NCBI GenBank assembly: GCA_963760935.1
Contig: CAVXFB010000006.1
Location: 682,001-746,000 of the forward strand
Length of the DNA: 64,000 bases
Direction of reading: 5' to 3'
Source of the DNA: CAVXFB01 sp963760935
GTDB lineage: Bacteria > Planctomycetota > Planctomycetia > Pirellulales > Thermoguttaceae
Made by a program: the position numbers and the translations under genes. Below the pieces are notes generated by a model, which saw only the letters and a list, made by a program, of their open reading frames with translations, was not told where the DNA came from and did not search any database. How positions within the stretch are numbered: position 1 is the first letter of the stretch; each line of letters opens with the position of its first letter. Shown piece by piece: positions 49,970-59,210 of this stretch.

Positions 49970-52900
49970 ATGAACATCCCTACGTTGCGCCAATATCTTG
50001 ACGAATCCAACGCGGCCGCAACGTGGTTGAGCGGGCTGGGGATCGTCGACGTGCGGCGGGCGCACGGGAACTTGGTGGGCATGGCGACGGCGGGAGTGCC
50101 GTTGGACCTGCTGTGCGTGATCGGAAGCCAGCTCGAATACCACTTGCCCGGCTGTGCCGATCCCGACATGGCGCTGCACAACCTGGAGCGGTTCGTGCAG
50201 GCGGCGCGAAATCCGCTCTCGCTTGGCACGCTGTTCGAGCGCGATACCGAGGCCCTGCCGACGTTGCTGCAAATCTTCGACACCAGCCAGTATCTCAGCG
50301 ACCTGTTGGTGCTCGATCCGGAAGGGTTTGACTTGCTGCGGCTGACCGAGGGGCAACCGGTGGCACGCCAGGCCCTGGTGGACGAACTCGTGGCGGAGAC
50401 GGCCGCCGTGGAACACGAAGCGGTGGTGCTGCGGGCGCTGCGGCGGTTCAAGCGCCGGGAAACGCTGCGCATCGCCTATGGCGACATCGTTCGCGATCAG
50501 CCGCTCCGCACGGTCACCAGGCAGATCTCCTGGCTGGCCGATGCGATCGTGGAGGCTGCCTTGCGGGCGGCGTGGCAGAAGTTCGAGGCTAGCCGCGGCA
50601 CGCCGCGCCGATCCGACGGACTGCCGGCCCGCTTCGTGGTGCTGGGGATGGGCAAGCTCGGCGGGTTGGAGCTGAACTATTCGAGCGATATCGATCTGAT
50701 CTTTCTCTGCGAGAATGACGGCCAGACGGATGGGCGGCGCTCAATCTCCAATGCCGAGTTCTTCGAGTTGGTTAGCCGTGAAATCGTGCGGATATTGACG
50801 GAGCAGACCGAGCTGGGCAGCGTCTATCGCGTGGATTTGCGGCTGCGGCCGGAAGGGCAGCGCGGCCCGGTGGTGATGAGCGTGCAAGGCGCACAGAGCT
50901 ACTACGATAGCCGCGGCCGGACGTGGGAACGGCAGGCCTACATCAAGGCACGCCCGGTCGCCGGCGACCTTTCACTTGGCGAGGAATTTCTCAACGCGCT
51001 TTCGCCGTGGATCTATCGCCGCTATTTGAGCCATGCCGACATCAGCGGCATCAAGGCGCTCAAACGCCGCATCGAGCAACAGACGCTCGACATCGGCGGC
51101 GGGGCCCGGGACGTGAAGACCGGCCGTGGCGGTATCCGCGACGTCGAGTTCGTCATCCAGTTCCTGCAATTGCTCAACGGCGGCGATCTGCCGGACGTTC
51201 GCACGGCCAACACGCTGGAGGCCCTCGTGCAACTGGAGCACGTCGGCTGTCTGACAAACCAGGAGCGATCGATCCTGGAAGAAAACTATTCGTTCTTGCG
51301 AAAGATCGAGCATCGTTTACAGATCATGCTCGATTTGCAGACGCACATGCTGCCGGAGGGCCATGACGAACTGCGCAAAATGGCGCGGCGAATGGGCTAT
51401 CGGGACAGCGACGATCAATCGGCGCTGGAGATGTTCATCGGCGACTATCGGACCAAGACGGAGTTGAACCGCAAGATACTCGATCACTTGCTTCACGACG
51501 CGTTCAGCGACGACACGCAGACGCGGGCCGAAGTCGATCTGGTGCTGGATCCGAATCCTGCCGAGGAGCGAATCGCCGAGGTACTGGGCAGGTATCTATT
51601 TCGCGACGTAAAGCAGGCGTACCGCAACTTGATGTCACTGGGCGAGGAACGGATTCGATTCCTCTCGACACGGCGTTGCCGGCATTTTTTAGCGTCGATC
51701 GCCCCGCAACTTCTGACCGCCATCGCAGCCACGGCCGATCCCGACTCCACATTGGTGAATCTCGACCAGGTGAGCGACTCGTTGGGCAGCAAGGGCGTGC
51801 TTTGGGAGCTGTTCAGCTACAACCCGCCCAGCTTGCGTCTATATGTCGATCTGTGCGCGTACAGCCCGCACCTTTCGGGGATTTTGATCGGCAATCCGGG
51901 CATGATCGACAGCTTGATGGACAGCCTAGTGCTAGACAAGCTGCCGACGCTTGATAACATGCGGCAGCGGTTGAATGAACTGTGCCGGAGTGCTGAAGAC
52001 ATCGATCCCATACTGCACAGTTTCAAGAATGACGAACAGCTATGCGTCGGCGTGCGCGACATTTTGGGGAAGGAAGACGTGCAAGCCACGACCGGCGCGC
52101 TATCGGACATTGCCGAGACGTGTCTCGTGCAAATTGCCGATCGCGAGTACCAGCGGCTGGCGGCTCGCTATGGCGAACCGCAGTTTGAAGGCCGCCGCGG
52201 CCGGCATCCGTGCGAGATGCTGATTCTTGCGCTGGGGAAGTTCGGCGGTCGGGAGATGAATTACCATAGCGATCTGGACGTGATTTTTCTGTATGAGACA
52301 GACGGCCAGACAGTCGCTCCTCCTGGTTCTCCCGCCCGGCAAACCACAACCAATCAACACTTTTTCAGCGAACTGGCGCAGCGAATCATCAACGCCGCCA
52401 GTCGGCTGAGCGGTTTCGGCCGGCTCTACGACATCGATGCCAGGTTGCGGCCCACCGGCAAGAGCGGCACGCTGGCCACAACGCTCGACGAGTTCGTTCG
52501 CTATTTCAGCGGCGGCGGCGGGCAGCTTTGGGAGCGGCAGTCGTTGTGCAAGGCGCGGGTGGTCTACGGATCGACACGGGCCGCGAAGGCCGCGATGGCG
52601 GCAGTTGCCAAGGCCGCATTCGCCCACCGTTGGCGTCGCAAAGACGCCGCCGAGATTCGGCAGATGCGACGACGCATGGAGGAGACGGCTCCGGCGGCCG
52701 GCGATTTGAAGCGTGGCCCGGGCGGCATCGTCGACATCGAGTTTCTCGTCCAGATGCTGCAACTGAAACACGCGAGGGGCAATCCGCGCCTTCGACAAGC
52801 CAACACGTTGGCAGCACTGGGCGAGTTGTATCGCGCGGAACTGTTGAGCGTCGACGACTATGAATTCTTCGACGTCAGCTATCGCCTGTTACGGACGATT

Positions 52901-53080
52901 GAGGGCCGGCTGCGGTTGATGAACTCGACTGCCCGCGACTGCCTGCCGCAAGATCCGGTCGAGCTTCACAAACTGGCCGGTCTCTTGCACTATGCCAGCA
53001 GCGACGGTCTGCTTATGGACTACGAAAATGCCACACGGCACATCCGCCGTCGGTTCGAAGCGATCGTTGAGGGGGCATAA
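49970..53080 (+). CDS. glnE: Bifunctional glutamine synthetase adenylyltransferase/deadenylyltransferase
   Basis: The enzyme controls glutamine synthetase by adenylylation and phosphorolytic deadenylylation, usually in response to PII protein. ATG 49970 (MNIPTLRQYLDESNAAATWL) gives 1036 residues, slightly longer than E. coli GlnE. Two nucleotidyltransferase domains are seen: LGMGKLGGLELNYSSDIDLI in the N-terminal half and LGKFGGREMNYHSDLDVIFL in the C-terminal half, both with the catalytic DxD. Each is followed by a helical GlnD-like part (GRGGIRDVEFVIQFLQLL; GPGGIVDIEFLVQMLQLK). The gene is intact over 3.1 kb. The glnA gene is not in the window. Confidence 0.94.
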   Translation: MNIPTLRQYLDESNAAATWLSGLGIVDVRRAHGNLVGMATAGVPLDLLCVIGSQLEYHLPGCADPDMALHNLERFVQAARNPLSLGTLFERDTEALPTLLQIFDTSQYLSDLLVLDPEGFDLLRLTEGQPVARQALVDELVAETAAVEHEAVVLRALRRFKRRETLRIAYGDIVRDQPLRTVTRQISWLADAIVEAALRAAWQKFEASRGTPRRSDGLPARFVVLGMGKLGGLELNYSSDIDLIFLCENDGQTDGRRSISNAEFFELVSREIVRILTEQTELGSVYRVDLRLRPEGQRGPVVMSVQGAQSYYDSRGRTWERQAYIKARPVAGDLSLGEEFLNALSPWIYRRYLSHADISGIKALKRRIEQQTLDIGGGARDVKTGRGGIRDVEFVIQFLQLLNGGDLPDVRTANTLEALVQLEHVGCLTNQERSILEENYSFLRKIEHRLQIMLDLQTHMLPEGHDELRKMARRMGYRDSDDQSALEMFIGDYRTKTELNRKILDHLLHDAFSDDTQTRAEVDLVLDPNPAEERIAEVLGRYLFRDVKQAYRNLMSLGEERIRFLSTRRCRHFLASIAPQLLTAIAATADPDSTLVNLDQVSDSLGSKGVLWELFSYNPPSLRLYVDLCAYSPHLSGILIGNPGMIDSLMDSLVLDKLPTLDNMRQRLNELCRSAEDIDPILHSFKNDEQLCVGVRDILGKEDVQATTGALSDIAETCLVQIADREYQRLAARYGEPQFEGRRGRHPCEMLILALGKFGGREMNYHSDLDVIFLYETDGQTVAPPGSPARQTTTNQHFFSELAQRIINAASRLSGFGRLYDIDARLRPTGKSGTLATTLDEFVRYFSGGGGQLWERQSLCKARVVYGSTRAAKAAMAAVAKAAFAHRWRRKDAAEIRQMRRRMEETAPAAGDLKRGPGGIVDIEFLVQMLQLKHARGNPRLRQANTLAALGELYRAELLSVDDYEFFDVSYRLLRTIEGRLRLMNSTARDCLPQDPVELHKLAGLLHYASSDGLLMDYENATRHIRRRFEAIVEGA

Positions 53081-53181
53081 ATCAGAGTATAGGCAACGCC
53101 ATAAAGTCGGATCGCTTGTCTGATCGCCAGGAAGGAACTAGAATACGGGAGGTTCGAAACTTCTTTTTCGCGGAGTGTGCC

Positions 53182-53463
53182 ATGATCGGCCCGTCCTTCC
53201 CACCCGAACTCGAACGGTTTGTCGAGGAGCAAGTTGCTGCGGGCAATTATCAATCGGAGCAGGACTTGGTGGTCAGCGCAGTGCGAGTGCTTCGGGACGT
53301 CGAGTCGCGGCAGAATCAGTTTCGGGAAGATGTGCGCGTTGGCATAGAGCAACTCGAACGCGGCGACGTTACCGAATACGACGAGGCTGGATTGCGTCGG
53401 CTATTTGATGAGTTGAAGCAAGTCGCCAGCACTCGAGTCAGCGGCGGCGGGGCCCGCAAATGA
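53182..53463 (+). CDS. parD: ParD-family antitoxin
   Basis: The protein has 93 residues. ATG 53182 (GGAG seven bases upstream) starts MIGPSFPPELERFVEEQVAA. A ribbon-helix-helix-like N-terminus is followed by NYQSEQDLVVSAVRVLRDVE and a toxin-binding helix, EDVRVGIEQLERGDVTEYDE. This is a typical CopG/ParD-type antitoxin that binds its own promoter and neutralises ParE. The stop overlaps the start of a broken parE (ATGA), so the antitoxin appears to be left without a functional partner. Confidence 0.75.
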   Translation: MIGPSFPPELERFVEEQVAAGNYQSEQDLVVSAVRVLRDVESRQNQFREDVRVGIEQLERGDVTEYDEAGLRRLFDELKQVASTRVSGGGARK

Positions 53464-53549
53464 CCCGTTTTCGTCTTTGCGCCAGGCAAAGGCCGATCTT
53501 CATGCAATTACCGCTTTCATTGGTGATCGGGCGCGTAGTGCCTATGTCA
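53460..53549 (+). pseudogene. parE: ParE toxin remnant (frameshifted and truncated)
   Basis: ATG 53460 overlaps the parD stop. The translation starts MTRFRL, then a one-base shift at about 53476-53480 opens RQAKADLHAITAFIGDRARS, the classic first helix pair of ParE toxins (family pattern: MxRxRLxxxAxxDLxxI). Similarity ends at about 53549, where the convergent membrane-protein gene begins, so about two thirds of the toxin including its catalytically important C-terminus is missing. Confidence 0.6.
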
Positions 53550-53789
53550 CGCCTGCTGGTCCTTCTCGGACTCGTCGGAATAGAGAACCGCTGCAAGCCC
53601 CAAAGCGCCATTTAGGAACCAGAAGCCTACGAGCAGCGGCGGGGTGCCGACTATGAGCAGGCCGACAACACTGACAGGTCCTCCCAACACCAAGTTTACG
53701 ATCGCGTAGAAGAGGACCGATATCGCCGACAAGACGAGCAGCAGTCCGATTGTCCGGACCACGACGTCGAATAGCTCAGATGGTTTCAT
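53547..53789 (-). CDS. Small two-helix membrane protein
   Basis: ATG 53789 is chosen because GGAGG lies seven bases upstream; the longer frame to 53966 is Arg/Pro-rich and overlaps the ketoacyl-synthase gene end. The 80-residue product MKPSELFDVVVRTIGLLLVL has two TM segments (about 12-37 and 44-68) and an acidic C-terminus DESEKDQQA. I do not recognise a family, but similar short MKPSELFxVxVRxxG membrane proteins seem common in planctomycetes. Its function is unknown. Confidence 0.65.
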   Translation of the reverse strand: MKPSELFDVVVRTIGLLLVLSAISVLFYAIVNLVLGGPVSVVGLLIVGTPPLLVGFWFLNGALGLAAVLYSDESEKDQQA

Positions 53790-53851
53790 GTTTTGCCTCC
53801 GTACACTACGAGACCGACGGTACGCCGTTTTTGCGGCTTCCATCATCGCGG

Positions 53852-55188
53852 CTAGCGGCACTTTCGCACCATCACCGCCGCGGCTTGGCCTTGCGGGGTG
53901 ACGTTGAGATTGATGAAGCTTGAGCCGGGTGGGATATCGCCGTTGCGGACGGCTGCGACCGGACACTCGGGATCAGCGGCCGTGTAGTTGAGGATGGGGA
54001 AGAGTCGGCCGTGCTGCATGGCCAGCAGACTGGCAACCAATTCGATCATGCCGCTGCCGGCGCCGAGGTTACCGAAATAGCTCTTGGCGGCAACGACCGG
54101 CAAAGGCCTTGAGCGCGCGGCGAAGACGTCGGACAAAGCAGCAGCTTCGTCGACGTCGCACGTACGGGTGCTCAGACCGTGTGCGTTAACATGGCCCACG
54201 TCGTCGGCCGTGACCGCCGCGTTCTTGAGCACGGCGTGCAGGACGTTTGTCATTGCCTGGCGGCGCTCGGCCAAGAGGCGGGGTCCCGCCACGGAACTGG
54301 TGGCGGCGGCCGTGATCTCGCCATAGAGCGTCGCGCCCGCGCCGTGGCGTGATCGAGGTCTTCCAGCACGATTGCCCCGGCGCCTTCGCCTAGCACAGCG
54401 CCGCGGCGGTCTCGGTCGAAGGGCCGGCTGGCAGCCGCCGGATCGTCGCCATCGAGTACCACCTCTTCTTGCGAAACCGCGTGGACGGCCTTCATCGGAT
54501 GCAGCCGCGTGCCGGTGGCGCCGACGAGCATCACGTCGGCGCTGCCACGGAGGATGATTTGAAAGGCCTCGCCCAACGCGGTATTGGCGGCCGCCTCGCG
54601 CATCGTCAGCGAATTGTTCGGACCGCGAAAGTCGTTGTAGATCGCCAGATGACTGGCCGGCATGTTCGGCAAATACTTTAGCAGCCACAAGGGCGACATC
54701 TTGGTCATGCCTTCGCCGCCCCACCGGGCGAACTGAAACCGGCCCTGCTCATCGAGGCACTGCACGATCCCCTCGGAAAACTCCTCGGGCGCCGACAGCA
54801 TGTAGTCCGACCCGAACGAGATTCCCGTTCGGTCGGGATCGAGCGAGCCGAGCTTGACGCCGGCGTCGGCCAACGCCCATTGGGCAGCCGCCACGCCCAT
54901 CTGGCACTCGCGGCACATCACCTTTAGGCCCTTGCGGATCGCCTTCTTTTGTTCCTTGTCGAGCGGCCCGAAGTCATCGATGTCGCCGGTGAACTGCCGA
55001 GCTTCGGCGCCGATGCGGATGGGCAGAGGCGGGAGGGCGGCCGTCTCGCCGGAAGATGGCGGGGTCTCGAGCAGATTCACGCCGCTGCGCCGCTGGTCAA
55101 GCGCATCCCACAGGGCTTCCTTGGAACTGCCCAATGGGCAGATCACTCCGATGCCGGTAATCACGACTCGTCGCGGCGTAGAACTCAT
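53852..55188 (-). CDS. Beta-ketoacyl-ACP synthase family protein with altered active site (frameshift at about 54337)
   Basis: Two frames (54250-55188, then 53852-about 54340) make one thiolase-fold protein of about 445 residues. The N-terminus RRVVITGIGVICPLGSSKEA is KAS-like, and RGAVLGEGAGAIVLEDLDHA is the conserved mid motif. One G added to the GGG run rejoins ARGATLYGEITAAATSS. At the site of the nucleophilic Cys (family: STAC-S-T-G) the sequence is GPNNSLTMREAAANTALGEA, so Cys appears replaced by Glu. The first His is present (VNAHGLSTRTCDVDEA). The second His is Asn (KSYFGNLGAGSGMIEL). It may decarboxylate or act as a chain-length-factor-like partner, or have lost activity. Confidence 0.8.
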
Positions 55189-55444
55189 GCAAAGACCCTG
55201 CCGAGATGCTATTGATGTTTGCTTGGATAATGAACCGACCAGCCGACTCGTTCACCCTATTTTCGGCCTCCCGATGGTCGGCCTCGGGTTCATTCGCTGT
55301 GCAAGGGTCAATAAGAACCGCCCATTTTAGCCCAGCCCCCGCCTGGCGTCGAGAGCACAAGGCTGGCTGTACGCCCCCTTCAGCGTGCCATATAATAGCC
55401 CCCGCCTACTTTTCAGTCGCCCCGTCCAAAGAGGGCTCCTCGCC

Positions 55445-56386
55445 ATGGCAGTCGCCAACATTCACGCCGTTACCGGGGCGTACGGGTTCTCGGGAAAATA
55501 CATCGCCCAGCGGTTGCTCGACGAGGGACGCAGCGTTATCACGCTCACCAACTCGGCGTCCCGCATCAACCCCTTCGGCGATACGATCCGGGCTCTCCCG
55601 TTTCACTTTGACCGCCCAGACTTGCTCGCCGAGCAATTGGCGGGCGTTTCGGTGCTGTACAACACCTACTGGGTGCGGTTCAATCACCGCCTGTTCAAAC
55701 AATCGGACGCCGTGCGCAACACGCTGGTGCTCTTCGAAGCGGCAAAAAATGCCGGCGTCGAGCGCATCGTTCACGTAAGCATTACCAATCCGGCAGAAGA
55801 CTCGCCCCTGGAGTATTTTCGCAGTAAGGCGATCCTGGAACGCGCCCTGATCGAATCGGGCATGTCGTACGCGATCTTGCGGCCGGCGATTCTCTTCGGC
55901 GAGGGAGACGTGTTGATTAACAATATCGCCTGGGCGTTACGACGCATGCCGATATTCGGAGTCTTCGGCAACGGCCGCTATCGTTTGCAGCCGATTTACG
56001 TCGACGACTTGGCCGGTCTGGCCGTCGAACAAGGCAAGAGCCGGGACAACGTAATCATCAACGCCATCGGCCCCGAAACGTTCACCTATCGGCAACTCGT
56101 GGGGATGATCAGTCAAGCGATCGCTAAGCGGCGTCTTATCATCTCGGTTCCGCCGTCGATCGCTTATGCGATGAGCCGGCTGATGGGCCGCATTCTCGGC
56201 GACGTGATCATAACGCGGGAAGAGCTGTCGGGCTTGATGGGCGACATGCTGTACGTGGATGCCCCGCCGGCTGGCCAAACGGCACTGAGCGACTGGGTCC
56301 GCAAGCATGCGGAGACGCTTGGACGACGCTACTCCAATGAACTGGCCCGACGCATCGACCGAGTGTCTGCGTATCCATCGGCGTGA
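55445..56386 (+). CDS. NAD(P)-dependent epimerase/NmrA-like protein
   Basis: The protein has 313 residues from ATG 55445 (MAVANIHAVTGAYGFSGKYI); the earlier ATG at 55385 lies upstream of a non-conserved stretch. The N-terminal Rossmann motif is TGAYGFSG (GxxGxxG form). Further hallmarks of the NDUFA9/NmrA-type atypical SDR group are VSITNPAEDSPLEYFRSKAI and YAILRPAILFGEGDVLINNI. The YxxxK motif is altered to YFRSK. These proteins act as reductases or as NAD(P)H-binding assembly factors, and the substrate cannot be read. It diverges from the ketoacyl-synthase gene. Confidence 0.8.
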   Translation: MAVANIHAVTGAYGFSGKYIAQRLLDEGRSVITLTNSASRINPFGDTIRALPFHFDRPDLLAEQLAGVSVLYNTYWVRFNHRLFKQSDAVRNTLVLFEAAKNAGVERIVHVSITNPAEDSPLEYFRSKAILERALIESGMSYAILRPAILFGEGDVLINNIAWALRRMPIFGVFGNGRYRLQPIYVDDLAGLAVEQGKSRDNVIINAIGPETFTYRQLVGMISQAIAKRRLIISVPPSIAYAMSRLMGRILGDVIITREELSGLMGDMLYVDAPPAGQTALSDWVRKHAETLGRRYSNELARRIDRVSAYPSA

Positions 56387-56427
56387 GCGCCGCCGCGATT
56401 TCTGAAGATGGCGGCGACGAGAAAGCG

Positions 56428-56452
56428 AGAAGCCCGCACGAAGCGGGCTTCT
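56428..56452 (+). terminator. Hairpin after the NmrA-like gene
   Basis: A perfect 10-bp stem AGAAGCCCGC/GCGGGCTTCT with a five-base loop lies 42 bases after the stop. The T tract is poor (CTAACTG), so termination strength is uncertain; it could also serve the convergent SDR gene. Confidence 0.55.
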
Positions 56453-56644
56453 AACTGCGTGTTGATTGGAGACGGAGGCGGTACACCAACCCCGGTTGCC
56501 GTGCCCTTCTCTATCGGGCCAGCGGTCACAACCCGGTGTATCGGCCCTGTCTCTTGGCTCGCCAGCTACAAATTACCATAGTACGGTTTGGAAATTATGA
56601 CTATACCGCTTTCGGTGGGGCGACAGATAAATTCTGACGGTCTG

Positions 56645-57409
56645 CTATACGAACCCCGATCCACCGCTGGCCTCGATGTACTGACCGGTCACCCAACGGG
56701 CATCGTCCGACGCCAGCCACGCCGCCACTCCGGCAATGTCGTCGGCCTCGGCAAGGCGACCGAGAGCCGTGTGGGATGAGATATGCTGGACCACATTCGG
56801 GTCTTGTCGTGCCTGAGCGGTGAAATCCGTGACCGTCAGACCAGGCCCGACGGCGTTCACCGTGATACCGCGTTTTCCCAATTCGGCGGCAAGGATCAAG
56901 GTGAAGTGATTGATGGCGGCCTTGCCCATGGAGTAGGCGGCCATGCGTGGATAAGGGTAACGGGAGAGCGCCGACGACAGGTTGATGATTCGGCCACCGC
57001 CGCGCAGCCGAGGAATCGCCGCTTGAGTTACGAAGAACGAGCCCTTAACGTTCACGGCCATAAGTTCGTCGAATGCCTGTTCGGACGTGGTTTCGACCGT
57101 GCCATCCCTACCTATTCCGGCGTTATTGACGAGAATGTCAAACTGATTGCCGCCCCGCCGCTTCGTCAATTCGCTGTCGAGCAATTGGAAGAACTGGCGA
57201 ATCCCGGGCAGGGAGCCTACGTCGCCCTGAATGGCACAAGCTTCGCCGCCCTCCCCTTCGATCTCACGCACGACGGCCGATGCAGCCTCGGCGTTCTTTT
57301 GGAAGTTGACGACCAGCAATGCCCCGTCCTTGGCGAGACGAACGGCGATGGCTCGACCAATGCCGCGACCGGCTCCCGTGACGACGGCGATCTTTCCTTG
57401 CAGATTCAT
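56645..57409 (-). CDS. Short-chain dehydrogenase/reductase (FabG-like)
   Basis: The protein has 254 residues, a classical SDR. The cofactor motif is TGAGRGIGRAIAVRLAKDGA (TGxxxGIG), the structural motif is LVNNAGIGRDG and the catalytic triad is Ser (NLSSALS), Tyr and Lys (YSMGKAAINHF). The C-terminus TGQYIEASGGSGFV resembles 3-oxoacyl-ACP reductases. An oxidoreductase on 3-oxoacyl, sugar or alcohol substrates is certain at fold level. A role in fatty-acid elongation is possible given the ketoacyl-synthase homologue nearby, but is not shown. Confidence 0.88.
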   Translation of the reverse strand: MNLQGKIAVVTGAGRGIGRAIAVRLAKDGALLVVNFQKNAEAASAVVREIEGEGGEACAIQGDVGSLPGIRQFFQLLDSELTKRRGGNQFDILVNNAGIGRDGTVETTSEQAFDELMAVNVKGSFFVTQAAIPRLRGGGRIINLSSALSRYPYPRMAAYSMGKAAINHFTLILAAELGKRGITVNAVGPGLTVTDFTAQARQDPNVVQHISSHTALGRLAEADDIAGVAAWLASDDARWVTGQYIEASGGSGFV

Positions 57410-57784
57410 GTCATTGATGTCCTCAAACAGTTATTCGTGTTCGGCTAAGTTGGGGAATTGAACGCTTTCGTGGTGAAAGACAAGCCTATACTGGACGCGC
57501 TGGCGGCGTATCTGTTGGCGTCAACTCCGCTCGCGATTGATCGGATTCGGGCAGCGCATGTGCATGGCCTCGCCGGAATCCTTGCCAGTCTCTTATCGGC
57601 GTCGCGCACAGCAACTCAGAATCGTCGCGTAAGGCAGGTTCTCAAGGTGTCTTGGTAGTACGCGTGGAACGGGCAACGAATTGACATTCGCCTCCCAACA
57701 CGTAGCGAGCACAGCTTCCTGGCGAGAGGAAGCTGTGCTGACTATTTTCGGGACTTATGCGACGCCGCACTAAGCAACGTCTGC
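57410..57784. other. Intergenic region with strong hairpin (57708-57739)
   Basis: About 375 bases lie between two minus-strand genes. AGCACAGCTTCCT/AGGAAGCTGTGCT form a perfect 13-bp stem with loop GGCGAG about 45 bases beyond the stop of the PEP-CTERM gene, with no clear T tract. The 66-residue plus-strand frame at 57458-57658 has no ribosome site or recognisable pattern. Confidence 0.5.
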
Positions 57785-58615
57785 TCACATCGGGCTAGAG
57801 CCGCGCTTGCGATAGGCGACGAAAACCAATCCGGCCAATCCGATCAGCGCCAGCGCCAATGTTCCCGGCTCGGGCACGGGCGAGAAGGCCAGTCCGACGA
57901 GGTTGGGGCTGTTGAGGCCATAAGCGCCTACGTCGGCTACAGTGCCGTTGGACGTATTCAAGGTCATAACGTGAAACGTGCCGCTATCGACGAGAAACAT
58001 GGTGTTGTCTTCCGGACGCGAGGCGATATCGAAGATCGACGAAAGCCGAAGGTTGGCGACAAGCGCGCCGTTGCCCGTGGCCGTGCTGATGGAAATCAAC
58101 TGGTCAGTGGCATCGGAGACGCCAAAGAGGCTGCCAGTTTGATCGAAACCTAGGGCATACACGTCGCTGAACAGAAGGTTCCCAATGAACGTGCAGTTGC
58201 CCGTGGTTGGGTCGATCTGATAGAGCGCGTCAGCGGGGGCGCCAAAGCTCACGGACGTATTGCCGTAAAGTTTGCCCGAGACAACGTCGAAAGCGATCGA
58301 GACCATGTCGTTGGGACTGTTCAGACTGGTGGCGATGCTAGCTGCTCCTGTGGTGGGATTGATCGACAGGAGTTCATTGGTGTCGATTTTCATACCCCAC
58401 ACACGATAGGAGCCTGTGCGAGTGTCGCTGGTGAGGTCGCCCACATTGTCGAAACCCGTCGCTCCGATGACGGATGCGGCGCCAGTCGCCTGGTTCATGA
58501 GGTAGAGCGGCGTGGCGCCGGCATACTCGACTGAATACAACTCGCTGGCTTGCGCCGGCGACAGCCCAAGAAGGGCCACAATAGTTCCCACGGCAAAAAA
58601 GGTTCGGCTGGACAT
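57785..58615 (-). CDS. PEP-CTERM protein with beta-propeller-like repeats
   Basis: The protein has 276 residues. The signal peptide is FFAVGTIVALLGLSPAQA. The body has several repeats of the type LYxIDPTTGNCTFIG / LLSINPTTGAASIATSLNS, as in DUF4394/YncE-like propeller proteins. The C-terminus VPEPGTLALALIGLAGLVFV followed by AYRKRG is a PEP-CTERM sorting tail. It is expected to be exported, processed by an exosortase and retained in the envelope or matrix. No partner is visible. Confidence 0.85.
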   Translation of the reverse strand: MSSRTFFAVGTIVALLGLSPAQASELYSVEYAGATPLYLMNQATGAASVIGATGFDNVGDLTSDTRTGSYRVWGMKIDTNELLSINPTTGAASIATSLNSPNDMVSIAFDVVSGKLYGNTSVSFGAPADALYQIDPTTGNCTFIGNLLFSDVYALGFDQTGSLFGVSDATDQLISISTATGNGALVANLRLSSIFDIASRPEDNTMFLVDSGTFHVMTLNTSNGTVADVGAYGLNSPNLVGLAFSPVPEPGTLALALIGLAGLVFVAYRKRGSSPM

Positions 58616-59210
58616 GACGCTGCCTCCGAGATAATGGGTCCGAAGAGTTAAAAGGCGACAGGGGGCTCACAACCTATAAGCCCGCTCTCGCACGACGCGT
58701 AATCGTAGGAGGGACATGCGGCCGAGCAAGAGGCGGCGTAGACGGATTTGCCGGGATCGGCGATGTCGGCTTAACGCGCACCCGGCATCAAGCATCGCGA
58801 AAGCGTTACTGGATTGGGGATTACGGAAATGCGAGGGCGCGATCGGCGGCGCCCATGAGGAAAAACCTTAGCCGATGCTGAGAACTACGCATGCACAAAA
58901 CTGCTAGGCGCAGCGCTTTGGGCAGTTATATGCTGACTGGTCAGCACCCATGTCGTTGGATTACAGCGCGCCACGCGGAGCTGCATTTGGTGCAAAGAAC
59001 GTTGCGACGAAAGCGAGACACACGAACGGTTGAGTGCTGACCGACCGGGACCGGTGTCGGGCGTCGTAAGACGCTAATGTCAGAGCCGCGCGTCAGTGTT
59101 GGCGGTGAGTGGAAGCCGTTCCAGCACCGGGGGATAACAGGCGAATGCTGTTTCGAGGCTGCCCCCTTTTCTTGTATAATGCCCGACCGAGCAAATGAAG
59201 GGAGTCTATC
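58616..59210. other. Intergenic region between divergent genes
   Basis: About 595 bases lack any coding-type reading frame. It should hold the promoter of the PEP-CTERM gene near 58620-58680 and that of the small membrane-protein gene near 59170 (TATAAT at 59176-59181, about 33 bases before its start). I see no RNA gene or repeat. Confidence 0.4.

Noticed and set aside
48592..50472. 626-residue open frame on the minus strand
   Set aside because: It lies entirely antisense to miaB and the start of glnE, whose domains are unmistakable. The translation is Arg/Ser/Ala-rich without motifs, typical of antisense frames in GC-rich DNA.
56460..56560. Possible tRNA-like sequence around GGAGACGGAGGCGGTACACC
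   Set aside because: I could not build acceptor, anticodon and T arms that pair; no tRNA is called.
57458..57658. 66-residue plus-strand frame
   Set aside because: It starts without a ribosome site, has no motif and ends in Arg-rich sequence in a spacer containing a hairpin.
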